In this document: positions 46,391 to 56,064 of the stretch, one piece after another
Numbering within the stretch: position 1 is the stretch's first letter
How the letters are laid out: every line of letters begins with the position of its first letter
The notes under the pieces: generated by a model
What the model was told of the DNA's origin: nothing
The model's input: the letters and a program-made list of their open reading frames with translations, nothing else
The model's database searches: none
NCBI GenBank assembly: GCA_964538615.1
Contig: CAZIGK010000002.1
Coordinates: forward strand, 62,001 to 126,000
DNA length: 64,000 nucleotides
Direction of reading: 5' to 3'
Source: CAZIGK01 sp964538615
Lineage (GTDB): Bacteria > Pseudomonadota > Alphaproteobacteria > Rickettsiales > RI-342
Position numbers and translations under genes: made by a program

Positions 46391-48622
46391 TTAGCCCACT
46401 AGACGGTTCAGCTCTTCCAGCAGGGTATCTGCGGTAGAGATGACCTTGGTGTTAGATTGATACGCACGCTGCGCCACAATCATATCGGTTAGTTCTTCAG
46501 AAAGCTCAACATTGGATGCCTCTACCACTCCGGCACGGACGTTACCGACCCCGTTGGTTTTGGCTTCACGCAGGTTGAAGTCTCCGGCTTCCTGCGTGGC
46601 GGCCCATACGTTACCGGTAAGCGCCTCCAGACCATTGTAGTTAGGGAAATCAGCCAATGGAAGCTTGTACAGTTTTTGGTTTTCACCATTGCTGTAGTTC
46701 GCAATCACATATCCTTCTTCATCAATGGTGACATTGATAAGAGAGCCAACTTCTGCACCATTCTGGTTAATGAAGGCAACGTTGTAATCTGCGGCAAACT
46801 GGCTGAGGCCTGAGGTGTCCCCAAACTCATCGACACCGGTTGTACCTGCCGGAAAGCCTGCATTCCCCCAGTCCATCGTTATCTCACTGGGAGACGCACC
46901 ATTGTTCCAGATGATGTTGATGGGGTTACTCAAGCCGGAGGAAATACTCCGCAAGCTACCATCCCCGTTGAAGACGATATTGCCGCGTGCAATCTGATTC
47001 CCCACCAGTGCCCCATTAATATCCCCATCATCGGATGCATAGACTTCCGCTGCCCAGGTATTATCCGCCACTTTCAGGTAACTGATGGTAATGTTGTGGC
47101 CAGTCCCTAAGGCATCGTAGATACGTACATTTCGGCTGAAGTGCGGGGTTACTGCACCGTCAGACATATTTTTGTCAATATTGGCAGGGTCATAGAGTTC
47201 GGAGAAGATGTTCTCCCCCACATCGAAGGCGCTATCCGCATCCGCATCAGCCCAAAGCCCCATCTCCTGCACCAAATCATAGGCAGCACCACCGTTGGCC
47301 ACCATATTCACGTCCGTAAAGGTAACCGTTCCCAGCGGATCTTCCGTATAAATCCCCAGTGCTGTATCAGACAGCGGGTTTTCCAGCACAAAGGTAATAC
47401 CATCGGATTCACCCACTTTGTTGGCCAAATCCCGCAACGTACCAAAACGAGGGGTAGAACCTGCGGCCACCGTATCATACATACCCAGACTGCCCACAAA
47501 ATCTGTTGCGCCGGCATTGGTGAAGGTCATGGCGGAATTAGCGTCATCTGGCACAATCACCAACTGATCGTTGACAATGCGCGCATTCAAACCCGGTGTA
47601 TTGGAAATAGCCTGTGCCAGTGTTTGCATGTTATTAAACTGAGGCACATCCGCCAACGGATTGGGTGAGGATTGTTTATATTCAAAGGTGTAGGGGGTTC
47701 CATCCACATCAATAATAAACTGAGAATCCACACCGGAAGCCGGAGCAGAACCAGAGGTAAAGAAGGTTTGAGTGGTGGAGGTGATATCCACACCACCCGC
47801 ACCAGAGAAATCCACACCACCCGCGCCCGTAATCGCACCAGAGGTACTAAAACCACCATATTCAAAGTCATAAATCAGACCGCCGCTGGTCGTAACTCTT
47901 AGGGTAGTTCCCAAACCATCTGTGACACCGCTACCGTTATCCACGTTATCCTGCACCAGAGTACCCGCAATGGGGGCAATCGGGTCATCAGCACTAATAC
48001 TGCTGTTGAGACCAGAAGAAAAGTTGATAATTTGCCCATTACCACGTGCGACTGGCTGACGTGCATCCAAATTAGTGCCGACGTCAATTTGGGTGGTTGC
48101 GGCGACCACACCATTGCCAAACTCAATATTCACCGTTTCCAGTGATTGGGTGGTGGAAAAGGGCACCGTATTGACGTTACCGGGCTGCCCAGGCAGACGC
48201 CCTTCACGATCCAGTGGCCAGCCTTGCAGGTAAAATCCACCCTGACGACTATACATATTGCCCAGCGCATCCACTTCAAACTGGCCAGCACGGGTAAACA
48301 TCATGCGGGCATCGCTGGCCTGACTGTCTGGCCGCTGGCTGACCACAAACATACCACTGCCCTGAATAGCAATATCCGTATTGGAATCGGTCGAGGTCAG
48401 CAACCCCTGCTTAGAAACCAACTGACGCACTCCGGCCAGCACCCCGCCCGGATTGTACGAAACTGAGGAAGCCGAGTTGTTCACCAACGTTTCAAAGTAC
48501 GCTTTATTGGCTTTATAGCCGACGGTATTGACGTTGGAAATATTGTCGGAGATGGCACCGATTTTGGTACCTTGCCCCTTAATGCCGGAAACGCCTGAAT
48601 AGAGAGAACCGTAAATGGACAT
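46391..48622 (-). CDS. flgE: Flagellar hook protein FlgE
   Basis: 743 aa, longer than the E. coli protein (about 400 aa) because of an extended variable middle. The N-terminal rod domain MSIYGSLYSGVSGIKGQGTKIGAISDNISNVNTVGYKANK and the C-terminal NVELSEELTDMIVAQRAYQSNTKVISTADTLLEELNRL (quoted in parts) are the coiled ends that build the hook. FlgE polymerises into the hook on a scaffold capped by FlgD. AAAGGAG precedes the start. It is the last gene of the fliK-flgD-flgE unit and is followed by a terminator. Confidence 0.96.
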   Translation of the reverse strand: MSIYGSLYSGVSGIKGQGTKIGAISDNISNVNTVGYKANKAYFETLVNNSASSVSYNPGGVLAGVRQLVSKQGLLTSTDSNTDIAIQGSGMFVVSQRPDSQASDARMMFTRAGQFEVDALGNMYSRQGGFYLQGWPLDREGRLPGQPGNVNTVPFSTTQSLETVNIEFGNGVVAATTQIDVGTNLDARQPVARGNGQIINFSSGLNSSISADDPIAPIAGTLVQDNVDNGSGVTDGLGTTLRVTTSGGLIYDFEYGGFSTSGAITGAGGVDFSGAGGVDITSTTQTFFTSGSAPASGVDSQFIIDVDGTPYTFEYKQSSPNPLADVPQFNNMQTLAQAISNTPGLNARIVNDQLVIVPDDANSAMTFTNAGATDFVGSLGMYDTVAAGSTPRFGTLRDLANKVGESDGITFVLENPLSDTALGIYTEDPLGTVTFTDVNMVANGGAAYDLVQEMGLWADADADSAFDVGENIFSELYDPANIDKNMSDGAVTPHFSRNVRIYDALGTGHNITISYLKVADNTWAAEVYASDDGDINGALVGNQIARGNIVFNGDGSLRSISSGLSNPINIIWNNGASPSEITMDWGNAGFPAGTTGVDEFGDTSGLSQFAADYNVAFINQNGAEVGSLINVTIDEEGYVIANYSNGENQKLYKLPLADFPNYNGLEALTGNVWAATQEAGDFNLREAKTNGVGNVRAGVVEASNVELSEELTDMIVAQRAYQSNTKVISTADTLLEELNRLVG

Positions 48623-48709
48623 GACGTTTACTCCTTTATAATGCCTCTGGAAATGGATGCTGTATTTGGCTTACTGGGTTGAATAAAAATGATGGCTAAC
48701 CATGTGTCC

Positions 48710-49414
48710 CTAACTGGTGACCGCAGGTTTAGTGGCTTTAATGGAGGTGATGGAACTCATGGGTACGCCGTATTTGCCAATGAGCAGCACTGGCTCTTCG
48801 GATTCCATGTAGACACCATCTATGATGCCACTGACCGTAGTGGAAAGTTCTTTGGGGCTGCCGTTACTATCCAGTATAGAGACAGTCACGCTATACATGC
48901 CATCCGGCTGCTGGTTGCCATCCGTTCCTTTGCCATCCCAGGTGAAACGATGCACACCAGGGCCATACCATGCCGGGTCATCGAAGGCTTTTTTGTACAC
49001 CAGTGCGCCTTTTTCGTTGTAGACAAAGATTTCGCCCTGACGGACGGCTTCTTCTACGGTGAAGCTGATATCGGTCGAGCCATTGTACAGTTGCGTGACA
49101 TTGCCCACCGTCTCTACGGATTTGCCAATATAACTAACGGGATCGTAATTACCTTTTGAGCTTAGCTCGATCAGGTCATCCAGTTTTTTATTGGTATTGA
49201 TGCTTTGTTCCACCTCCGTGAAGGCGACAATCTGGTTGGTGAATTCCGAGGCATCCTGAGGATCTGTGGGATCCTGATTTTTCAATTGTGTGGTAAAAAG
49301 CGTCAGAAAGCTGCTGAAATCCTCCGCCAATTGGGAAAGTCCGGCATCCGAAACTTTTTTAGCGGTTTCCTGTGTTTGCTGGGTTGTCAGGCCTGTTGCG
49401 ACTGAAGTGACCAT
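48710..49414 (-). CDS. flgD: Flagellar hook cap protein FlgD
   Basis: 234 aa. The N-terminal segment FLTLFTTQLKNQDPTDPQDASEFTNQIVAF is the family signature (FL.LL..QL.NQDP..P), followed by VEEAVRQGEIFVYNEKGALVYKK and the FlgD Ig-like fold with FTWDGKGTDGNQQPDGMYSVTV. It caps the growing hook and is lost when the hook is complete. It lies 15 bp after fliK and 87 bp before flgE on the same strand. Confidence 0.95.
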   Translation of the reverse strand: MVTSVATGLTTQQTQETAKKVSDAGLSQLAEDFSSFLTLFTTQLKNQDPTDPQDASEFTNQIVAFTEVEQSINTNKKLDDLIELSSKGNYDPVSYIGKSVETVGNVTQLYNGSTDISFTVEEAVRQGEIFVYNEKGALVYKKAFDDPAWYGPGVHRFTWDGKGTDGNQQPDGMYSVTVSILDSNGSPKELSTTVSGIIDGVYMESEEPVLLIGKYGVPMSSITSIKATKPAVTS

Positions 49415-49429
49415 ATACCGTTCCTTCCT

Positions 49430-51094
49430 TTATACCCGAATATCCACGTTGCCTTGCGTACTGAAGGCGTACAATGCTTCTGCAACCGAGAGAACGGGTG
49501 CATCCAAATCCATGCCACTGTTGGCGGATGATTGTTGCATCATATGAGCAAAATCATCCTGCTGTGCGGAAGCCTGATGCTGCGAGCCATGGTGACCAAA
49601 CTCACCACCAGATTGACTGCCGCTGCTAAAACTAAACTCCGCCTGCTGATTTTCAAATTTCAGCCCGGCATCCTGCAACATGCGTTGCAGTTCTTTGCTA
49701 TCCCGTTGCAGCATGTCCATAGTATCTACACTATCGGCATGAATGCTGATGCTGCGAATGGTATCATCCCGCATGCTGATACGAATATCTACACCGCCCA
49801 GCTCTTCAGGATGCAATTGCAAACGAATGCTATCCTGCCCAGTGGCCGCCGCATGGCGAATATGCATAAGCACCTGATCGCTGGGGGCAGCATAACTATA
49901 CAACGGACGGCTATGGCTTTGCGCTGCTTCCGGCATGGTGCGCGCCATAGCTTCCAGCGTGTGGGCAGCCGGTGGTAGTTGTATGGCTTGTGTAGGTTCC
50001 GTCGCCAGCGGCAGGTTGTGCTGCTTGGCTATGTGTTGCAGATGATCCGTAAAACCAGCGGTGTTATCCGTGGTTGCTGCTGTTTGCGCCCCTTGAAAAG
50101 CATCCGCACCATCCTGCGCAAAGGACTGCAACAGAGAATCCCCCCCCTGCCCTTGCTGCTGCTGACTGGTGGAGGCATCATGCTGGGCAGAGGTCACGGC
50201 TGGCACATCAAGGGTAGGAGCTTGTTGCCCCTGCTGCCCTGAGGGAGCGGTAGCACTGCCGGAAGCATATTTAGCGGTTTCCGCCACCATCACGGCAGTG
50301 GGCTGCTGCACAGCGATCCATTGCGGCAATACAGAAGCGGTTTCCACCATCATTTCTGTGGGCATGGATTCTGCTGCCGATAATTCTGCGGCCTGCTTCA
50401 CATTCGCTGTCCCCATAGGCTGGCTGGCCGACTGAGGAGCGGAATCGGCGGCAAAAAGTTTCTGGCCTAGCTGCTGTTTGCGCTGCTGTATTTGCTGAAT
50501 GAATGATTGGATAGCGCCATCATCCACACCGGACGCCGCCTCTGCCGGAACCACACCCGTTGCCACTACCTGCGGCTGCACTGCATCCGCCATTGTTTGC
50601 AACCACTGCTGGGTTTGCAGCCAATGATGACTGGTGACATCCGATAACGTGGCCGCACGATTATCCGTAAGATCGGTCGGTGCAGCGGCAGGCACCGCCG
50701 CATCTTTTTGCGCAAAAGCCGCTTGTAGCTGGCTTTGCACCTCCTGCGGCAATGTTTGCCACTGCTCTTGCGAAAGCATGCCTTGCAAAGCATCCGGCAT
50801 GACAGGGGATACAGTTTCCGCTGGCAGCGCATTAGGAGCGGCAATTTCTGCCGGCAATGCATCCGCACCATGGAGAGAGAGCCATTGCCCGGCATTCCAG
50901 ACGCTTTGATTCCCATCGGCTGGCACAGCTTGCCCGGCACTAGCATCCCCCATCAACAACCCAAGCAATCCGGCAAAGCCACCTGCCTGCCCCACACTCT
51001 CGCCCTGCCCGAACAGCCCTTGCTGTCCGGCAGCAAACGAGCCGGTGGCACCGACCTTTTGCTGGCTGAGAAGTGAGTTGAGAATGGCGCTCAT
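49430..51094 (-). CDS. fliK: Flagellar hook-length control protein FliK
   Basis: 554 aa. A long N-terminal part rich in Gln and Ala gives way at about residue 410 to the Flg_hook domain: QDSIRLQLHPEELGGVDIRISMRDDTIRSISIHADS, with the key LHPEELGGVDI block, then a tail rich in Gly, Ser, His and Gln. FliK measures the hook and switches export from hook to filament proteins. It starts a unit with flgD and flgE, and a sigma-54 element lies 51-66 bp before its start. Confidence 0.93.
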   Translation of the reverse strand: MSAILNSLLSQQKVGATGSFAAGQQGLFGQGESVGQAGGFAGLLGLLMGDASAGQAVPADGNQSVWNAGQWLSLHGADALPAEIAAPNALPAETVSPVMPDALQGMLSQEQWQTLPQEVQSQLQAAFAQKDAAVPAAAPTDLTDNRAATLSDVTSHHWLQTQQWLQTMADAVQPQVVATGVVPAEAASGVDDGAIQSFIQQIQQRKQQLGQKLFAADSAPQSASQPMGTANVKQAAELSAAESMPTEMMVETASVLPQWIAVQQPTAVMVAETAKYASGSATAPSGQQGQQAPTLDVPAVTSAQHDASTSQQQQGQGGDSLLQSFAQDGADAFQGAQTAATTDNTAGFTDHLQHIAKQHNLPLATEPTQAIQLPPAAHTLEAMARTMPEAAQSHSRPLYSYAAPSDQVLMHIRHAAATGQDSIRLQLHPEELGGVDIRISMRDDTIRSISIHADSVDTMDMLQRDSKELQRMLQDAGLKFENQQAEFSFSSGSQSGGEFGHHGSQHQASAQQDDFAHMMQQSSANSGMDLDAPVLSVAEALYAFSTQGNVDIRV

Positions 51095-51144
51095 GAAGCA
51101 GGTTCCAATAAAGGGTTAGAAACAAAAAGACTCAGGTTTATGAA

Positions 51145-51160
51145 AGCAATAACTATGCCA
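51145..51160 (-). promoter_or_regulatory. Sigma-54 (-24/-12) promoter of fliK-flgD-flgE
   Basis: The minus strand reads TGGCATAGTTATTGCT: GG and GC are 10 bp apart and the halves TGGCAT/TTGCT fit the consensus TGGCAC-N5-TTGCW. It lies just past the stop of the upstream flaG-like gene. Confidence 0.75.
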
Positions 51161-51166
51161 AAGTGA

Positions 51167-51556
51167 CTAGCTAACGAGGTTGACCAAATTCTGCTGCCCC
51201 AAAACATTCCGCACGTAGGAAGGAACAAGGCGAGGTTCCGGTATTTCCGTCACGGTACCGTCGATCATATTGCGAAAGCGTGTGATTAACTGCCCATCTG
51301 CATCGCGGAAAATGGTGAATTTCAAATCCCCAACCGGCATTTGCGCGGCATAGTAAGTCGCTGCCTGCCGTACCAGTTCCCGGCGTTCCTGCTCACTGGC
51401 GGGAAATTGGAAATCCTGCCCTGCATCCGGTAAAGACACGGGCTGCTGCGGCAAATTTTGCTGCGACTGGGCCGTGGTTGCCAGATCATTGGCGGCAGAA
51501 TTTTCCTTCTGGCGACCGGCAGTAAACAGACTAAGCAGAGAAGACTGGATTTGCAT
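51167..51556 (-). CDS. FlaG-like flagellar protein, second copy
   Basis: 129 aa. The C-terminal half KFTIFRDADGQLITRFRNMIDGTVTEIPEP (quoted in part) has the FlaG pattern F...D..G..I.R..D..TG.VI.QIP.E, and the gene follows a flagellin. It shares FxIFxDxxxxxxxTRF, DGTVTxIPEPxL and YVR with the copy at 56065-56454, while the N-terminal halves differ. FlaG limits filament length in some bacteria. Symbol left open because the match is partial. Confidence 0.75.
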   Translation of the reverse strand: MQIQSSLLSLFTAGRQKENSAANDLATTAQSQQNLPQQPVSLPDAGQDFQFPASEQERRELVRQAATYYAAQMPVGDLKFTIFRDADGQLITRFRNMIDGTVTEIPEPRLVPSYVRNVLGQQNLVNLVS

Positions 51557-51638
51557 GAAAATGGTTCCTAAGGCATGTAATGGCGCGGTGCGGTTACTGC
51601 GGGGGAGAAAGCCGTAGCCCCCTCCCTACCCGTAAGGC

Positions 51639-53342
51639 TTAACCCAGCAGCTTGAGCAGGTTTTGCGGTAGCTGGTTGGCCTGCGCCAACACCGAGATAG
51701 ACGCCTGAATTTTCACCTGTTGCGTGGCATATTCGGTGGATTCTTTCTCAATATCCGCATCCAGGAAGGAACCGCGCGCTGCGTCCTGATTCTGAATGGC
51801 GGTTTGCAGGTTATTGGCCGTGTAATCAAAGCGAGATTGCAGCGCCCCCACATCTGCCCGCACCGAGGTAAGATAATTAATAGCATTATCAATGACGGTG
51901 CTGGCAGCTTGCGCGGATTCTACGGTGAGGATGTTCAGACTCTCCCCCCCATAGAGAGAGTCCGTATCGCTATTACGGATCTGCACATCAATTTTATCAT
52001 CCACCTTGGATCCCGTCTGGAAGGTCAGGCGGGTATCGCCCGTATTAACGCGGAATGCCACCTTCAGTGCATCTTCCAGCTTGGTCGCATTACTCGTGTT
52101 GGTGATGGCGCCAATAGTCGCTGTGGAACCCAATACCCACTGGAAGTAGATGCGACGATCGGCTGTGGCAATCCCCCCTTCCGTGAAGGTCATAATATCC
52201 CCAGGTGCCGGTGGATCAATGTTCCCGGTCGCGGGAATGGTATAAGTAAATTTGGCGCCATCAATCACAATATCAATCAGGCCGGTATTGACACCATCCG
52301 CAGGTCGAACCTGAACATCGGTCACCAGATTATCTTCAAACCCAAAATCCCGCATGTAGGCGACACCGCCTGCCAGAATACCGGACATATCCACATCCAG
52401 TTGCCTGTTTTGGGCAAACTCTACCTTGCTCAGCACATTGTTCAGGCGGTTGGCATAAGTATCCGCATCATCCTGGTTGGCAACACCGGGAGATACAGCA
52501 AGGTTCAGCCCCAGCGTCCCCCCTTCTGCCACACCCGTTTCCAGATTATACCCGGTCAACGCTTGCGAAGCTGCCAATGCCGTAGGATCAACCACCCCAC
52601 GATATTCAATATTACCAACAACAAGGCGAATGGTCAGTTGTGTTGCACTGACATAGGTCACTTCAAAGCCCGTGCTTTGGCTCAAGTCACCAACAAAGGC
52701 CGGATTATTGGCAATGGCACTGGTATTCAGACCGCTGGTGGGAGCCGCAGCAGGAGTGATGGCATCTAGCAGAGGGTCAATCTCTGCCTGAATCACACCA
52801 TCTTTCAGTTCCGCAACGGTTCCCAGAAACTCGCTGTTCGCTAACAAACCGATTGCCGCAATAGCCGTGTTGTTGTCACCAATGGTCAACTCATCTGTCT
52901 GAATATTCGCGGCGTCATACAGGCTGCCGTTCAGCAATACCACATCATTAAAACGGGTATTGGCAACCAGACGATCAATTTCCTGCGTCAGATTTTGAAA
53001 CTCCTGATTCAGGAACCCGCGCTCGGATGCGGAGAGCGTCCCGGAGGTGGATTGAACCGCCAACGATTTTTGCCGCTGTAGAATCTCTCCGATATTGGCC
53101 AAACCACCATCCGCAATATTCAACAGGGTGTTGGCCTGAAAGGTATTGGTCAGGGCGGTACGCAAGGTATTCACACTGGTACGCAGCACCGTACCAATGG
53201 ACAGACCGGCCACATCGTCCGCAGAACGTACAATACGGTTACCACTGGAGAGGCGACCGATAGCGTTGGTTGTTTTGTCATTTGCCGTACGCAGATTGTT
53301 CTGCGAAAAATATGCGGCAATATTTGTATTGATGCCTACCAT
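51639..53342 (-). CDS. fliC: Flagellin, copy downstream
   Basis: 567 aa. The N-terminal D0/D1 region MVGINTNIAAYFSQNNLRTANDKTTNAIGRLSSGNRI and the C-terminal ADVGALQSRFDYTANNLQTAIQ...QLPQNLLKLLG (parts) are typical; the middle variable part is about 330 residues. A TLR5-type site (QRKSLAVQSTSG region) is present in D1. Its own sigma-54 promoter and a 55-bp leader lie upstream; a terminator separates it from fliS. It pairs with the FlaG-like gene after it and is a close paralogue of 56522-58210. Confidence 0.95.
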   Translation of the reverse strand: MVGINTNIAAYFSQNNLRTANDKTTNAIGRLSSGNRIVRSADDVAGLSIGTVLRTSVNTLRTALTNTFQANTLLNIADGGLANIGEILQRQKSLAVQSTSGTLSASERGFLNQEFQNLTQEIDRLVANTRFNDVVLLNGSLYDAANIQTDELTIGDNNTAIAAIGLLANSEFLGTVAELKDGVIQAEIDPLLDAITPAAAPTSGLNTSAIANNPAFVGDLSQSTGFEVTYVSATQLTIRLVVGNIEYRGVVDPTALAASQALTGYNLETGVAEGGTLGLNLAVSPGVANQDDADTYANRLNNVLSKVEFAQNRQLDVDMSGILAGGVAYMRDFGFEDNLVTDVQVRPADGVNTGLIDIVIDGAKFTYTIPATGNIDPPAPGDIMTFTEGGIATADRRIYFQWVLGSTATIGAITNTSNATKLEDALKVAFRVNTGDTRLTFQTGSKVDDKIDVQIRNSDTDSLYGGESLNILTVESAQAASTVIDNAINYLTSVRADVGALQSRFDYTANNLQTAIQNQDAARGSFLDADIEKESTEYATQQVKIQASISVLAQANQLPQNLLKLLG

Positions 53343-53400
53343 GGCGTCTACTCCCGAGGTTGAGGGTGCTACTGCACCGATGTTTCAACTGACAGAGTAG

Positions 53401-53418
53401 AAGCGAGAAGCGTGCCAA
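53401..53418 (-). promoter_or_regulatory. Sigma-54 promoter of flagellin gene 51639-53342
   Basis: Minus strand TTGGCACGCTTCTCGCTT: TGGCAC with GG and GC 10 bp apart; the -12 half is TCGCT rather than TTGCT. It ends about 59 bp before the start codon. Confidence 0.7.
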
Positions 53419-53528
53419 AATGTAATAAACATTATAAAACAAAAGAATAAACATTTATTGAGACAGAATTTTCCCAACTTTCATAGGCAGACCATATGAA
53501 CAGAACGGTCTGGGCAGACAGAACAAAG

Positions 53529-53562
53529 AAAAAACTGCCGACTCTGCAATCGGCAGTTTTTT
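53529..53562 (-). terminator. Terminator of fliD-fliS (works in both directions)
   Basis: A perfect 13-bp palindrome, A6-CTGCCGA against TCGGCAG-T6, with an 8-nt loop (53542-53549) ends in T runs on either strand. It follows the fliS stop. Confidence 0.9.
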
Positions 53563-53604
53563 CTTTCTTTGAAGCTTTGTTGTCTTTGCTTAGGCTTAAT
53601 CGCC

Positions 53605-54099
53605 TTAAACGGTTGCCCCCAGCAGGCTACCAATATTCGGCGCATGATCCATCAGTGCAGAAGAAGACGCGATACCAGAATAGACAGACGGGGCGGCATT
53701 GTGCGAACCCGCCGCTTTTTCACGGGCATATTCCGCATCCACCTGACGCCAGGCGGCTGCCATTTCCTGTAATTGACGGATAATTTCATCACAGTCATTC
53801 AGACTATTGCTCTGCTGTACATTCATCAGCAGGAACATCAGGTCATTATAATATTCATACAGCACTTCTGCCACATGGCCGCCCTGCGCAAAATCCAGAG
53901 ACCCTTGCAAGCCAATCAATACATCATTTACTTTATTACATAAATGGAAGCGTTCTTCAATTTTACCGCATTCAATAGCCACTTTAACCTGCTGCATGAA
54001 CTTTACCATACCATCATACAGCATCACCACCTGACGGGTTTTGCTTAAGGTCGTTGCATTTGCCGTTTTATAGGCATTATAGGCATTAAAATGGTTCAT
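53605..54099 (-). CDS. fliS: Flagellin export chaperone FliS
   Basis: 164 aa. It begins AYNAYKTANATTLSKTRQVVMLYDGMVKFMQQV, the FliS signature with Tyr and the LYDG block, and then a helical bundle (NDVLIGLQGSLDFAQGG, EYYNDLMFLLMNVQQSNSLND). FliS binds the C-terminus of unexported flagellin and stops it polymerising in the cytoplasm. GAAAGGAGA precedes the start. It lies 80 bp after fliD, ahead of a terminator. Confidence 0.93.
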   Translation of the reverse strand: MNHFNAYNAYKTANATTLSKTRQVVMLYDGMVKFMQQVKVAIECGKIEERFHLCNKVNDVLIGLQGSLDFAQGGHVAEVLYEYYNDLMFLLMNVQQSNSLNDCDEIIRQLQEMAAAWRQVDAEYAREKAAGSHNAAPSVYSGIASSSALMDHAPNIGSLLGATV

Positions 54100-54179
54100 T
54101 TGCGTCTCCTTTCCCTACTTGGGGCCACGTTCTGTGGCGTCTCCTCATACCTTGAGGAACGGTACGTATTCACCTGCGC

Positions 54180-55940
54180 TTACTGCGCGTTACGGGCATT
54201 TGCCTGTGCATCCAGATATTGCAGGATGGAGTTCACTTTAGCAATGGCCTGCTCCAGCGCAGAAAACTTATCTAATAGAGTTTGCCTGTAATTCTCTATT
54301 TGTTCGTTAATACGGCCAATTTCTTCTTCCAGACGGACCGAATTTTCTTGAAGGGTCGTTTTTTCCGTATCAATCAAACCAGTGCCATCTGCCGTAATAT
54401 CGCGGGCTGCCACGAAACTCATATCGGCCAGCCCTTGGGTCAGTTTCACATTGATACTAGCATCCACAGTATTGGCATAAATAAATGTCAGGCCTTCAAA
54501 CTCTGTCCCTGCCTGCCCTTTCAGGGTGACACCACCGGAATAGGTTGAATAATCCAGTGCGACGGTTTTGAGTACTCCGCCGACGGTAAAGACCGCTTCT
54601 GCCGTGCCTGCTACTGTATCCACATTCACGGTGAATTCATTGACCTGCACCCCTTTTTGACTTTCAAACACATAAAAGTCACTGTTGTTGGATGTCATTT
54701 GTAACTCAAACAGGCTTCTGACGCCACTCATATTGGTGCTAAGAGCATCACGAAGAGCGTCCGTATCTATTTCCAGCAGGTTGGTTGCGGGGGGATTTTC
54801 CGCATCGCCTTCAAAAGCTACGAAATTAATGCCAATATCCCGCAAGTTTTTAGGGGCACTTGCCTCTAATCCGCCGACAATAGAGTTAATGGCGTTGTTA
54901 ATTTTGGTAGAAATAGTGCGCAACATGGAATCATTGGCTAACACAGCATCTTCTGTTGGCAGCCCTTCTTCATTACGCTCTGTCTGCCGTCCGAGAAACA
55001 AACGAAACTCATTGTAGGCATTCACAAAATTGACGATGCCATTTTCCATTATTTCGGTATCGGCTTCAATTTTGGCAGTAACGGTGGTGCCACCGGTCGG
55101 TTGCTTAATGGTAAAGGACAGGCCATTTACCGCATCGGTAATGGTGTTGCTCTGGCTTTCAATCGCAATGCCATTTAGGGTAAATAATGCATTGGAAGCC
55201 GCTTGTGTATTATTGAAGCCGATATTTTCCAACACACCACCTGCCCCATTGTTGGAGGCGATGTTCACATCAAAATCAGACTCAAGCCCGGTGGTGGTGG
55301 CCGAAAATTGCAGCCTGTAACTATCTGTACCGGTTTTAATGACAGTGGCTTCTACACCTGTTGTGGCTTTTTGAGCATTCACTTTGCTGAGAATATCATT
55401 CAGCGTATCGCCAGCTTCCAGCGTAATGAGTGTGCCGTTGATATCCAGATCACCTGCGGTAAAACGACCTGCTGTAGATGTTGGTTCCACCACAGAAGTA
55501 TTAAGGTCTGTTACCGTAATGGCATCGGAGGTTTGGATTTTCGCCTTTGCCACAGTGCTAACGGTAATATCATAGTTAGATTGCGCAGCACCCGGCTGGG
55601 CCGTGACGCTGATAAAATTTTCGGCAGCGCTGGCGCTATTAGAGCTTAAAGATACGGTGCGATATTCAAAAATATTGTCCTTGGCTGTATTCACACCGGG
55701 TTTATTACGCAAAAAACTGGCCGCCTGCTCAAAATTATCCAGAATGGATTTCAACTCGTCATAGGCGGCAATGCGCTTACTATTCACATCCAGCTTGGTT
55801 TCTACAGAGGTGACGCTGACTTTTTTAATGGAGACCAGATCATTCACCACTTTTTCCGTATCCAGGCCGGACGCCCCACCACCGAAGACGGTTTTACCGT
55901 TGGATTGAAATGTGCTACCTAAATTGATGGAGGTAACCAT
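54180..55940 (-). CDS. fliD: Flagellar filament cap protein FliD
   Basis: 586 aa. The N-terminal region has GGASGLDTEKVVNDLVSIKKV, typical of FliD (hook-associated protein 2), and the middle matches the FliD N and C domains (VISVTAQPGAAQSNYDITV-type; GINFVAFEGDAENPP). The C-terminal coil (NEQIENYRQTLLDKFSALEQAIAKVNSILQYLDAQ) completes the cap. FliD caps the filament and helps flagellin fold at the tip. A sigma-54 promoter lies 99-114 bp before its start. fliS follows. Confidence 0.95.
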   Translation of the reverse strand: MVTSINLGSTFQSNGKTVFGGGASGLDTEKVVNDLVSIKKVSVTSVETKLDVNSKRIAAYDELKSILDNFEQAASFLRNKPGVNTAKDNIFEYRTVSLSSNSASAAENFISVTAQPGAAQSNYDITVSTVAKAKIQTSDAITVTDLNTSVVEPTSTAGRFTAGDLDINGTLITLEAGDTLNDILSKVNAQKATTGVEATVIKTGTDSYRLQFSATTTGLESDFDVNIASNNGAGGVLENIGFNNTQAASNALFTLNGIAIESQSNTITDAVNGLSFTIKQPTGGTTVTAKIEADTEIMENGIVNFVNAYNEFRLFLGRQTERNEEGLPTEDAVLANDSMLRTISTKINNAINSIVGGLEASAPKNLRDIGINFVAFEGDAENPPATNLLEIDTDALRDALSTNMSGVRSLFELQMTSNNSDFYVFESQKGVQVNEFTVNVDTVAGTAEAVFTVGGVLKTVALDYSTYSGGVTLKGQAGTEFEGLTFIYANTVDASINVKLTQGLADMSFVAARDITADGTGLIDTEKTTLQENSVRLEEEIGRINEQIENYRQTLLDKFSALEQAIAKVNSILQYLDAQANARNAQ

Positions 55941-56038
55941 GTGAATGTCTCCTTCGCCATGTTAAAGCGTACAACCAGCCATGGCTGCGCTACCCGCTTT
56001 ATTGGGGCATGTTAAACTTCTTGCAGGAACTTAGATAC

Positions 56039-56054
56039 AGCAAAAACTATGCCA
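56039..56054 (-). promoter_or_regulatory. Sigma-54 promoter of fliD-fliS
   Basis: Minus strand TGGCATAGTTTTTGCT, with GG and GC 10 bp apart. It differs from the fliK site at one base (T for A) over 16 and has the same position just after a flaG-like stop codon. Confidence 0.75.
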
Positions 56055-56064
56055 GCAAAAAGTT

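Noticed and set aside
48623..48709. Sigma-54 promoter before flgE
   Set aside because: No GG-N10-GC pair with suitable flanks was found; flgE is better read as part of the fliK unit.
51720..52769. 349-aa plus-strand frame
   Set aside because: Antisense to flagellin; its composition follows from the flagellin codons.
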